The notes under the pieces were generated by a model that ran no database searches, was not told where the DNA came from, and saw nothing but the letters and a program-made list of their open reading frames with translations. From contig CAJNOJ010000157.1 of NCBI GenBank assembly GCA_905250025.1, positions 1 through 64,000 of the forward strand: a DNA stretch of 64,000 nt, in the 5' to 3' direction. Below are positions 1 to 10,538 of this stretch, piece by piece. The DNA is from Adineta ricciae (lineage: Eukaryota; Rotifera; Eurotatoria; Adinetida; Adinetidae). Both the position numbers and the translations under genes were made by a program. Position 1 is the stretch's first letter. Every line of letters begins with the position of its first letter.

Positions 1-156
1 CTGTTCTATAAGCAATTAGTTGATCATTATGTTTATCGAGATGTAACATTGTCACCAAAGGTATGGTTAAAATTGACATTTACAAAACTGAACTATCGGC
101 AATTGGCGAAAGTTCAGTGCCAAAGTCAGTACGGCGAAATTCGCGTTTCCCCTCCT

Positions 157-367
157 TTGACTGCGATAAATTCTTTTGTCTTGAGTGTTTTAATGATAAG
201 CATTATGCTATGGAATAAAGGATTCAAATAAAGTACTGAAGACAGAAGACGTGATACGTTATGTTTAATCTTCTGCGTGAGAAAACAGCAAAAGAAAGTG
301 TCTTTCTATACAGTTTCCCGTTAAAATATAGCGTCGCCCACCGGTGGGCGACATCGACTCGAAAGGT
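157..367 (+). mobile_element. piggyBac family A, truncated 3' end
   Basis: From about 157 the sequence matches the 3' end of the piggyBac copies at 46.6 and 54.7 kb: the last codons of the C-terminal Cys-rich domain (DCDKFFCLECF), the 3' UTR, a GTCGCCCACCGGTGGGCGAC palindrome and the terminal CATCGACTCGAAAGGT next to TTAA (368-371). Upstream of about 157 the homology stops and an unrelated open stretch of about 50 codons follows that I cannot identify. Only the 3' end of the element is present. Confidence 0.85.
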
Positions 368-371
368 TTAA

Positions 372-1605
372 GTTGAGACCACTTCTGGATTTACTGAGAT
401 TCAGATTCTCATCTGTATATGTTCCTGGTCCAGCTATTACTGTCGATGAAACTATGATACCATGGCGTGAGAGACTTTTGTTCAAACAAGATATGTCTGG
501 GAAAGCGCACAAATGTGGAATAAAGATGTACAAGCTAGCGGCTATTAAACGGATATACATGGCATTATTTGATCTATACTAGTGAACAAGATCCGATGGC
601 AGGTTCAGGGCATGCTGAGACAATCGTGATGAACTTATTGGACGCACTCTGAGGATGTTATCGGACTGTAGTAGCTAACAACTTCTTTACCAGTATTTCC
701 CTTCCAAAGCGTTTGTTAGCACATGATACGTACCTTATCGGAACGCTGAGAAGTAATCATGTCGCTTCAGGAAAAGAACTTCTTCAGAAACAGCTGAAGC
801 GTGGCGTAACGTGTAGACTTCGGAATAAAGAAGGCATGAAACTCATTCTGTGGAAAGACAAAAAAGATGTTTCGATGATATCCACAAGACCTACTCATTC
901 AGCAGTAATGGTGCATACTGGAAAAACAAATTTTCAAAATGAGTCATTTACGAAGCCGCAAGCTGTGTTAGATTATAACAAAGGAAGACAAGGTACTAAT
1001 CTATCTGACCAACCAACAGCATATTATAAATGTCGCAGTGGATCTATAAAATGGTATCGAAAGGTGGTATTTGAATTGATTTTTAGAACGGCTATAGTGA
1101 ACAGTTATCTGGTACATAAGGAACAATATTCAGCAAGTAATATGACGATTCTGAAGTTTCGTGAAAGCCTTGTGAGATCGTTACTGCTCGGCATGCCATT
1201 TGGGCAGCTGAAACCAAGCCCAAGATAAAAATCAACAAGCCAAGCGAAGCGCAAACTTGCTGTTCATACACTCGAAGAAAAAGAAGGATCTGCTCGCGAT
1301 GGCCGACGATGCCGTGCCGGTTGCTACAAGAAAATCAGTTAAGAACAATCGAGAGAAATCGGTCATGCAGCTGCAAAGAAAGAAAAATCTTTCTGTCCTG
1401 ATTGTGATACATTCTTTTGTCTTGATTGTTTTAATCAGAAGCATCTTACTTTCTAATAAACGGCTAAATAATATCAAGGATAGAATTAATGACATTTAAT
1501 GTGTGACATCTGCCTAGGAAAACAGATAGACAAAAGTTTTTCTGCATCAAGTTTCTTATAGAAATAATGTGGGGTCCACTGATGGGTCCCATCGTGTCGA
1601 ATGTG
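372..1605 (+). pseudogene. piggyBac transposase (family B), broken
   Basis: Diverged piggyBac transposase running from the catalytic core to the C-terminal Cys-rich domain. The first catalytic Asp is seen in ITVDETMIPW, the second in VANNFFTSIS (the usual TDNFF has lost its Asp), the third region in NKGRQGTNLSDQ, and the zinc-binding end in FCPDCDTFFCLDCF. Stop codons and frameshifts occur (for instance TGA after LLDAL near 650 and a frame change near 1230), and the 5' half is missing. The 3' terminus near 1600 (CATCGTGTCGAA, then TTAA at 1606-1609) aligns with family A's terminus, including a decayed version of its subterminal palindrome. Family A has landed in this ORF at a TTAA formed by a Phe-Lys codon pair. 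Clearly dead. Confidence 0.85.
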
Positions 1606-1609
1606 TTAA

Positions 1610-2229
1610 CGTATATGCCAAGAAAATCTCGATAATTTCAATGAAGAATGCAGCATTTTCCCGTATAAACACAGCATAAAACTGGGAGCGAGGGGAGGCA
1701 ACACGGGGGCATCATATTAGCCGTCATTATCATTTTCTTCCTTTTATTATAGTCCTTCATCGTAATGCTATAAAACCTTATATCTGTCACGGTCCATGAT
1801 GTTATTTTTGGGATTCTCTCACGGTCTGTTATGCTATTTTTCCCGCTCTGTCACGATCTCTGAAGTTTTCCTAATTTCATCTCTGCTATGGTCTGGGATC
1901 TCTTAAAGCCTTCTGTCGCAGTTTGTGATGCCATTTTTATGTCTCTGTTACGGTTTATTATGCCCTTTCTCATCAGATATCTGTCACACTCCGTGGGGGG
2001 GGGGGGGTAGTGGACCCAAAGGACGGGGGTGCCTGAGGACCTATTTTCACCCCTTTTATTTTTTAAACTAAATTCAACCCCATTCTTGAGAAATTGATAG
2101 ATCACAAGTTTCCGATTATTTTGATGCTAAATTGAATGTATTTTAGTGTACTTTAGGTATACATAGTGTCTATCTTTCTTATGGGGCAAATGGCTAGAAT
2201 TGCCATATACAACACTGTCAGTACTAGCA
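1610..2229. other. Intergenic, no gene seen
   Basis: No supported coding sequence. The stretch around 1740-2000 has several loosely similar CTCTGTCACGGTCTGTTATGC-like phrases at 30-60 bp spacing, suggesting an old degenerate tandem repeat. An uninterrupted G run lies at about 1996-2007. Confidence 0.5.
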
Positions 2230-2234
2230 CCGTT

Positions 2235-2571
2235 TGTGACGATTCATAGTTAGCATCCACTTTTGCACTCACTCTCTCTGCACTTAGCTTCTACACCTGG
2301 AGCATATCGAGCCATATGCTCGGTACTCACCTTTGTACTTTTACCGGTACTAATCCTTTTCTCACAGCTGATGATCAGCTGATTTTATATGGCGTGATAC
2401 TACCTGGACTAATCTTTCAGCTGATTGCATGTGGCGTGATACTGTACATTCCGAGGACTATATAAGGACTGAGGATTGTATAGTAGGGTGTGCTTGATTC
2501 GGATAAGAAATAAACTCATCTCTCATCAGCACCTTCTTCTCTTGGATTAGTGAACGAAAAAATTCGTCACA
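2235..2571 (+). mobile_element. Solo LTR (337 bp) with 5-bp TSD
   Basis: The segment begins TGTGACGATT and ends AATTCGTCACA, so it has the TG...CA termini inside a short inverted repeat expected of an LTR. It is flanked by a perfect 5-bp duplication, CCGTT (2230-2234 and 2572-2576). Inside, in the expected order, are a TATATAAGG box near 2459 and an AATAAA signal near 2509. No internal retroelement sequence is next to it, so it is a recombined solo LTR on the plus strand. It is a different family from the 206-bp LTRs at 15.9, 36.0, 37.9 and 58.3 kb. Confidence 0.88.
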
Positions 2572-2576
2572 CCGTT

Positions 2577-3203
2577 TTGTGGGGAAAATATTAGAGAAAT
2601 ATACTGAATTATGGCTGTTCTAATAGATCTTTGTTTGAGCTACATATTCATACTAGATGAAGTGGGTTAAAATAATCTTTTGGGTTATCTATGACTGTGA
2701 CAGTTGGCTTCTTTCTATACCTTCTGCTTCGCTATGTAGTGTAAGATCATCCTTGTTACTTAAATATTCAGTTAACAAAACTAGCATCCACTTTTTCATA
2801 TATACCATCATGTAGAGCGTGAAAAACTCTAGAAAATCCACTATATTTAAAGGTTTTAAAGAGTGAGCCCGTGTATCAAATTCTAGCCACATTCTATTTT
2901 AGCGTGACTCTTTAACCTTTTTCACTAGTTTTCGCTCGATTTTGCCAATATATGTTCTTTCTGTTTGAAAAGCAAATAAGATATTTGAAATCAGCCCAAA
3001 AACTGAGCTGATCTATGTATATTTCAAAATGCTTTTGCAACTTTCATTTCTGGTGGCTATTGGACACTGGGGTACCCCACAGGGGTGCGTGAGAAAACGA
3101 TCATCATTAGAATTCGATAGAAACTACATGAAACACATCTCACAGCCATGAAATGGCGTAATCATTAAAAAAAAATTTTATCGATATACTAAAGTAGAGC
3201 CAG
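2577..3203. other. Intergenic, no gene seen
   Basis: AT-rich and without a supported ORF. I see no repeat shared with the rest of the window. Confidence 0.4.
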
Positions 3204-3718
3204 TTGGGGTAATTCGGATCAAAATGGCAGTGATTGAAAATGTTTTGATTCGTTTTTCGTTGTTAGTTGTGATAGAAAGCTGACTTCTGCATCGCGACCA
3301 GAACAGAACATGCTCTATCAACTGGCGAAACGATCTCCTCGGTAGCACTTAACAGAAAAAAGTATTGATCAAAATACTAAAGAGATGCAAAAAATGATCC
3401 GAATTACCCTAGTTTAGACAATTCGGATCACTTATATAAACTGCTTGGTGTAATTCGGATCATTCCAGCAGAAATGATAATAGCTTATTTCCCCAACTCA
3501 TAATGCAATTTTTTCTCATGCTTTTAACCTAAAAAATGGTACCATTGGAGAGCACATGTTCTCTTCTGTGGGACCTGAGAATATCAAGTCGAACTGATGA
3601 GTTACAGAAGCATAGCGATCATCACGATGTCAGCCGTTGAAAACACCATTTTTTCCGAGAAAGCCAACTTGGGGTAATTCGGATCACTCATGCAAACTAC
3701 CTGGGATAATTCGGATCA
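3204..3718. repeat. Cluster of GGGGTAATTCGGATCA motifs
   Basis: The motif GGTAATTCGGATCA, or a close variant, occurs at about 3207, 3416, 3447, 3671 and 3704 on the plus strand and inverted at about 3395. Two of the sites are pairs about 30 bp apart with a similar spacer. The symmetric arrangement of paired motifs at the two sides of a roughly 500-bp tract suggests subterminal repeats of a non-autonomous DNA element. No target duplication was found. Confidence 0.55.
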
Positions 3719-4089
3719 TCCCAGTTATGTTAGCTAGAGAGAAACTAGCAAATCTTATTGCATCTTTACAATCAAAGATTGACTATTACTCCTCTTAGAG
3801 GAGATATTCTGCTCATCAAACTCTATCTTCTCGCGAAAAATGACGAACCCTCACGTGAGATAGATATGACATTTTTCGGTTTCATCAAAATGCTCCTAAA
3901 AGGCGATTTCTTTGACGTTCATGCATTTCTCGCACCGAACGAACTGTAACGAACGGCAAAGTCTGAATAAAAAAGTTATAATATACGCTTTTGTAGCGTA
4001 GATTTCTACGCACATCTTGTAGCCCGCTGTAACAATTTTCATGAGATAGTATATGGACGGTCAATATGAACAAGCATTGAGGAAATACT

Positions 4090-4455
4090 AGGGGTGACAC
4101 TTTAACTTTAACTTTACTTTATAAAGTGCTTAAAGTTTAAAGTTTTTACTTGAAGTTTAAATTTAAAGTTAAAGTATTTTACTGTATTACTTTAACTTTA
4201 ATTAAAGTACAATAAAAAAATCGAAAATATTTTTAGCCCGCTCTGTTTGATTTTATGTAGTTTTGGATAATAATTACAACTTTAAAATTTCTTTAATTAA
4301 AGTTTAAGTTAAAACTTGAAAGTTTTTGTCAAAAGCCACATAAAATTAAACAGGGCAAACTAAAAAATATTTTCGATTTTTCCCTGTACTTTAATTAAAG
4401 TTAAAGTATTTTGCTTTAACTTTAATTTTGAAAGTAAAGTTAAAGTGCCACCCTT
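4090..4455. mobile_element. 366-bp foldback MITE with 10-bp TSD
   Basis: Ends read AGGGGTGACACTTTAACTTT and, on the other strand, AAGGGTGGCACTTTAACTTT. The inner arms (about 4218-4260 and 4337-4380) are also reverse complements, so nearly the whole element can fold into one hairpin. The flanks carry an identical AGGAAATACT at 4080-4089 and 4456-4465. A duplication of 9-10 bp would fit a Mutator-like mobiliser; an 8-bp hAT-type site plus chance identity cannot be excluded. There is no coding capacity. Confidence 0.85.
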
Positions 4456-4465
4456 AGGAAATACT

Positions 4466-5605
4466 TGCATGGAAGGTGTTAGAAAATTTTTGAATAGAGG
4501 AATGGCCAGGGCGTTTGTCGCAGTGAAATTAATGATGAGCGCGAATCTGTCGGTAAAATTGTAAATATAGTTGAAGGAATGAGTCGAGTGCAATAAATAT
4601 CGAGATTCGCTTTACGCATGCTAGCCGGTTTCATAAGTGTATACAGCAAGATTTTGGATGCATATAGATATAATGATGAAACTGAGTCTATAATTTTGGC
4701 GCATCAATGCACGACGATGTTAATACTTCTACTGCGGCTAGATGATCAGCTATTAGGTAATGAAATGTCGCGAGAAATATGCTTAGTGCAGAGGGTTAGT
4801 GGCGACTGAACACTTTCTCGCATAGATAATTTGTCGGACAAGTAATTTTGCGCCCAATTAATTAATTGTCACAAAATTAAGGCAATACACAGATGGAGGT
4901 AGATCTAAACGTTGCATGAGGATCAATACATTTTGAAAACAGAAAAAAGGCATTTCTAAAGGAATTCAGGATATCCCATGAGAAAAACGTAGGAAAAAAC
5001 AAATATAGACTTTGTAATTGTAAAATACAATAGACTCAGATCGCGGAGGTTTTCAATGAGAAGTGGATCCTATCAGAAATTCATGAGGCTTGGCAGTTTA
5101 TTTCTTCTTCTATTACACAGCAATAGTAACTGAAACTATAGTCTAGTCAGAATTTTCGTTGAGAGTAAAGCTCATTTTAAATACGAACTGTTGTTGTCAG
5201 CTAATTTGTATTTGACGAAAAATCCTTCAGACTTCCACTAACAAGAACAGGCATATTTTGAAAAAAACACAGCCAAATATTTCTTAAATGACCTACGATA
5301 AAAGCACTCAGTGTTTCGTAGAACTTTTCTACCCAGAACTTTCTCAACTTCTCCTTGGTTCATAAGACTGAAAAATTCTTAACGTAGCAAACAATATGAA
5401 ATTTTTGCCTCATGTTCAATTCAACCATGTTGTCCGTTAAAAGGTTCACAAGTTTTTTATTCTTTAAATTCTGTATTTTATATTTTGGCACTCTCTGAAC
5501 ATTCTGATTAAGTTTTCGTGTAATCCATATTTTCTTTATCCTAATATCGTTAGATCATTAGTTTCTAATTAGTGTTACCAATAAGATTGTTAGTTTTTAG
5601 CGTAA
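4466..5605. other. Intergenic, short ORFs only
   Basis: A 63-codon plus-strand ORF at 4618-4809 has no recognisable motif. The remainder shows no gene, RNA or shared repeat that I can support. Confidence 0.4.
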
Positions 5606-6110
5606 TTCCCTTTTCTGAAATCAAGGGTTATACAGCGTTTAAATGCTGTGTTAAAAAGCTGAAAGTTTGTCTGTCTGTCTGTCCTATCCAATCAGAAATC
5701 AGCATTTCTAAAATCAATGAAATTGATCGATAGCTGCTAGAAAGTGATTACCGGTGGGGTAATCGAGGTCGGGGAACTTGAGTCCGAGGTTATTTTTAAC
5801 TAATTATTAACTATCTGCCAACTAGATATAGATTATTAATATACAGGGTAAGGGTTGACCGAAAGATAATCAGGGTCGAGGATCACGAGTCCGAGGTTAA
5901 TTTCTCGAAATTCCGATCAGCTAATTAGCTAATTAAGTAATGAAAATTTTCTTCGTTGCCCAGTAAGGGTCGACCGAAGGGTAATCAGGGTCGAGGATCT
6001 CGAATCCGACGTTAGTGTTGCTTAATTAGTTATTAATTTTTCATTAACTAGCCACGACTTATTAACATCCATTGTCAGAGTAGACCGAAGGATTTCTGCC
6101 GTCGGGAAAT
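5606..6110. repeat. Degenerate tandem repeat, shared with 33.9 kb
   Basis: A block of about 105-120 bp recurs three to four times: GGGTAATCAGGGTCGAGGAT, then CGA(A/G)TCCGA(G/C)GTTA and an AT-rich TTAATTAG spacer, at about 5755, 5855, 5960 and 6070. The 5606-5795 part, with a GTCTGTCTGTCTGTCC tract and the phrase TTATACAGCGTTTAAATGCTG, reappears inverted at about 33840-34020. It is a dispersed repeat of unknown class. Confidence 0.6.
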
Positions 6111-6632
6111 TCGAATTTGAGGGCGAATTTTGTTTTATTCGCTGAGCCTAGGCTTGTTCCTTCCTCTTTACAAAGGAGATATTTTGCTTTATCTGTTCTG
6201 AAATCTTTTGTAGAAGATGGTGAGCTGAACGCTATTCACGGACGTCATGCGTACAAAGATAGTAGCTCAAGAACTTACACGAAAAGATCTACCCAGGCAA
6301 CTTATTAATGCATAAATGGGAATTAAAATGGTTCTTCACCTATAATTCTACCGTTTTCAATATTAAAATGTGTGTTTATAAGTAAAATAATGAAGATGCT
6401 GTGTTAAAATGGATTTTGACCACAAATCAACTATTTTGTCCATTGATAATTTTTAAAATGCATTTTTTTACATGCGGCTTTATATGAAAAATCGTGACTT
6501 TTGGCTCACTATTCTACACTTATCCTCGAAGTTACATCACAAGAGATATCAAGCACTGATCATACATTAAGTTTAAGAATGAGTCATAAACTCTCAAGTA
6601 TACTATTAGATATCACAATCGATTTTGTTATA
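6111..6632. other. Intergenic, no gene seen
   Basis: AT-rich. It lies downstream of the minus-strand Tnp2-like gene and should hold one terminus of that transposon. A CACTATTCTACAC sequence near 6506 could be part of a CACTA-type end, but I did not find its inverted partner. Confidence 0.35.
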
Positions 6633-6638
6633 TTTATT
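6633..6638 (-). terminator. Poly(A) signal of the Tnp2-like gene
   Basis: AATAAA on the minus strand, about 16 bp downstream of the stop codon at 6654. Confidence 0.5.
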
Positions 6639-6653
6639 GCAATAACAATTAGA

Positions 6654-9600
6654 CTACGAACATTCTTTTAAATTAGGATATTGAAAAAAAATAAATTCAT
6701 TCGTTTTTCTTTCTTCGTTTTCAAAAGCTGGTCGAAAAGCGAGTTTTTGAATGACACAAGATGGTTCTATGATGGTTCTTGAATCAGGCAGAACAGAGCC
6801 ACGCATAATATTAGTGCATCGAAAAGTTCGTCCGCGTATCCTTAAATTATCAGCGCTGGAAGAAATTTTTGTTTCGTTTATGAGCAAATACACCTCATTT
6901 TTATCCATCAAATGACCAGCGCAAACTATAAAACCAATCGACAGCTGATCCTTGTTCGACTTATATAGAATACATGCGTCATTTGAACGACGAACAATAT
7001 TAAAATCATCGCCGCTAAATCTTAATTCGTTGATGAATACAGTTTTATAAAGTACTATGTGAGACGTCATTGAACAAGGCCATGAAGAGATGAGATCTAA
7101 TGATGAGAGTTTTTGATAGAACTTCACTTGAGGTGTGTTCTTGAGGTTATAGAAGCCCATTGGATGAAATGAAGAAGAAATAGAATAAACGAACTCTTTG
7201 CCTCGCGTTGAGAATGTTGAAGAAGATGAATGAAGTGATGCTTGTCGATATAAATCAATATTATTTATCAACTCCGCCGTCGTAGTTGATTTTCCATGGA
7301 CAGTTCGAAAGAATGATGCTATATTTATTAATACAGAGATTTTTGTTTGTTTAAAAAAAAAACTCGTGACTGACCCATTGAGGATTCAAACGAAAATGTT
7401 GAATAGTTATACATTGGCCCATAATCACGTACACGAGAATGGAAATGTCGGATGGAATGAATGACGGAAACTGCATGTCGTTTCTGTATTAAGATAAGTG
7501 ATTAAAGAAAAACAAAGCCAATTTCATTTACAGTATATAGAGTTGCGAATCTTTCATCAAAGTACTCGGCCAAAACCTGAATGTCTTCGTGGGTATCAAC
7601 AGATAAATATTGACCTTCCACCATATGAGCTATAAAGGCCAATACTCTCAGATGATCATAACGTTCTCTGTTGAGTACTTTTTCAAATATCCTACGCAAA
7701 AATAATCAGCAATATTTCCTATTAAAAAGTGACAGACTTACGAGTAACCAAAAAGAAGAAATATCCTGAGTTCATTTCCTTTGAATTTTTTAAATAAACG
7801 TATATCTCTTGGCTGTCGATAAGTTGTCGATGGATATGAGATTGTATCAAACAACTGAGCAACGGAATTCAATTGATCATGAACATTCATGAAATTAGTA
7901 ATGCCTGCTTTTGGAGACGGTTTCGACAAAAGCAGTTTTAATATTTTAGCCTACACAAAGCATAAAATGAATTTATTGATGCCAAAAAAGAATTTTACCG
8001 TTATGCCAAGATATAAATTATGCAGAGTATCGCACAAAAACGACTTATATACATCGAAATGAGTTAGTTTTCGAAATATACATGGACCTTTGAATCCTTT
8101 CAAGTAATTAATAGTCATTTCTTTCGAAAAGGATTGGCCGGTACTTGTGAGTTTATAACCCTACAAGAACGGAATCAAAGGAGATTTTACAAAAACAAAT
8201 GTCGCGAAACTTACATTTTCGAAAAACACATTTACTTCGTCATATGTTTCGTTTGATCTCAAGATGATTTTTTCCTTTGAATCGTAGGCAAATGAACGAA
8301 CTGTTGTTCCACCCGTTTGAATCGATTTACCTAGAATGCAATAAGATAAAATGAGGGCATCTGAAAATTGCAAAGTCATGAAGTTTTCATCATTCATTCT
8401 TTCAGCTATGCATACGAAAAAATATTAAGCCTTTAAAAACATGTTCGACAATATTCGTTTGTTGTATCATCTGTCAAAAGGTTACCTTTTATCGTGCAAT
8501 GTGAACAACCAAAATACCCAACTGATTCTTTATGGTTTAGCAAAAGTGCCGTAGCCGGTTTGTCGTTGACGGAGGCAAGTAAAAAGATTTTGATAGTTTG
8601 TTCTGTATCTTTGACGTTGGAACTTGGAAGACATACAGGTATGCCATTCTCAAGTCGACGGAGTTCTTCGACTATGTCCACCAAGAGTACAGACATTTCC
8701 TCCTTTTTCGGCTTCATTCCGCCAGTTGACATCATCCCAATTATCATGTTCTCAGGAAGGAACCGCGATCGTCGTGGCAACTCATTAATAACAAATGCAG
8801 TCAACCAAACAGATGTTGAATTTGTTTTAACTAATCCACCGTCGGAATTCATGAGTAAAGACATGAACGGTTCAGATTCAGATAAAATGAGGTTTTCGTA
8901 TGCAAGCCCGTGAGTGATGTCTGAGATCGAGCGCTTATTAGTCTTGCTATTAACTATCGGATTTCGTTCAATTATTGATCTAATTTGCGGTTCAAGTGCA
9001 AAAGTGTAATTAATTGTTGGCGCTCGAACAAATGAAGATCGAGAATCACAATCAGTCGTACTGGTGCACCTTTTGTGATTAGATGATCGTTCATAGCAAG
9101 ACGGGCATATGATTGTTTTCGTAGGAAATATAGTTGAACGATGTGCACAAAGTACTAATGATTCGATATTATTAAAACTACATGGAGCATTTGGAACTTT
9201 TAATAATTGTAATAATTGACAAATATGTTCGATACACGACTTTGTCAGAGAATGACGATAACGTAATTCAATAAGTAAAACAGCAATCTCTTTGGATGTT
9301 AAAGGTTTTTCAACATCTTCCAAGTGTTCGTTGGGCGGAGACTGTATGCATATATTCGCCCCATTATCGATAGAACAGTCACTCACATCGTTCGAACTTG
9401 AAGTGTTTTCTGATTGTAACGATGATCGTGATGAAGTAGACTGAGTACGACTTCTAATGACGGACGAGAGATCGGATGAAGTTGTAAGTGGTGGTGAATT
9501 TGATACCGATTCGACATTTGAAAAAGAATTTGATATTGAGCATGGGAGAGACGTTGAAACCGAAGCACCAGAATCACTCGTAATGGAAAATGAGAATACT

Positions 9601-9729
9601 TTTCTGCTGATTGAATTTACGTAAAACTTACATCAAAGTATTTACTATTGATTGTACAGCCAAATGCCGTCGATACGATTGTGCTACGCGTTGATTATAT
9701 CGAGAGATTCTTTTTCGCATAGTCGACAT
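6654..9729 (-). CDS. Tnp2-like (CACTA/EnSpm) transposase, 8 exons
   Basis: Spliced model on the minus strand: 9632-9729, 8441-9576, 8215-8405, 7999-8160, 7742-7950, 7532-7691, 7375-7483 and 6654-7318. The introns are 35-56 bp with GT-AG ends; the exons sum to 2730 nt, giving 909 residues with no stop. The family is recognised from the Tnp2 pattern: an S-rich N-terminus, an Asp-Gly near residue 278, the block around LPENMIIGMMSTGG with IVEELRRLENGIPV, a Cys-x-x-Cys in YFGCSHC, and DTLHNLYLG near residue 519, matching the usual D-x-MHNLFLG. The DYGPMYNYSTFSFES stretch matches the later FGPL...FPFE region. The first intron could alternatively end 27 nt earlier, but the 55-bp version fits the gene's other introns. 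Its neighbour on the same strand is a BEN-like gene, as in two-gene CACTA elements. Intact exons suggest recent activity or domestication. Confidence 0.82.
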
Positions 9730-10538
9730 GATAATGGATGTGTATCTTGAAAGAAATATTCTACACATAAAGAAATACGTCTCTATACCACGTCAGTAGC
9801 TGCGTGAAGTGAACCAAAGTTTGTTTTACGTTCTAAATTAATTGCAAAGAACAAAGTACATCTATCGATCCAAATCGAGTTGTAAGCTCGTTAGCGATTA
9901 AGCTGATGTCAAGAAAGAAAAACTTTGATAGAAGTACTTAGCGTACGAAGAACGATCACAATAAACAAAAAACCAAACGATTTCCAATTGAAGAATAATA
10001 AGACAGCCATTATTTAATAAGAATCAACTTCACCACCCTCAATTAATCATGTATTTGCGAATCTTTGACAGGCTGCGTACTGTATCCCTAAGATTCTATA
10101 GCTATCTATCAACAGAGCATGAAACAGATAAAAGGTTTTGTATGCAAAAGAAACTATGTTGTATTCAATGAACTTTTTCTTTATTTATTTTTATCGTGTA
10201 GAAATAAAGTTCAATTTCACAATTATTTACAGGTGAATGTAAAGTCTTCATCAATAAAAAAGAAAATGTTTAAATATCAAAAGAGGATCGAAATTTACAT
10301 TTTTGTCGTATCTTTTTCATAAAAAAGATAACCATTCGTTGACTGTCCACATATGTGAGCGAAACAAAAGCTCAAAAAACGATAAGTAATTGTAAACAGG
10401 AAACAATCTTGAAATACATTAAACAACAACTTGCCATAGTTATGTACATGGAAGAATTATCACCAAGCCTAAAGAAATATTCATGAATAAAACTGTCGAA
10501 ACGCAATTTGAACATGCCGTACTCAAAGCAAGATGAAA
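9730..10538. other. Spacer between the two minus-strand genes
   Basis: About 800 bp of AT-rich sequence. A plus-strand 67-codon ORF at 10119-10322 is lysine-rich and AT-driven and is not taken as a gene. TTTATT motifs near 10180 could give the upstream BEN-like transcript a poly(A) signal. Confidence 0.4.

Noticed and set aside
1..156. Open ~50-codon stretch before the first piggyBac end
   Set aside because: It stays open at the window edge but no motif is recognisable, and it may continue a gene outside the window; not enough to call.
6506..6520. CACTA-type terminus (CACTATTCTACAC) of the Tnp2 element
   Set aside because: No inverted partner was found downstream of 12.1 kb, so I do not call it a TIR.
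8494..8913. 139-codon plus-strand ORF
   Set aside because: It is the antisense shadow of exon 2 of the Tnp2-like gene, which has clear family motifs and splice sites.
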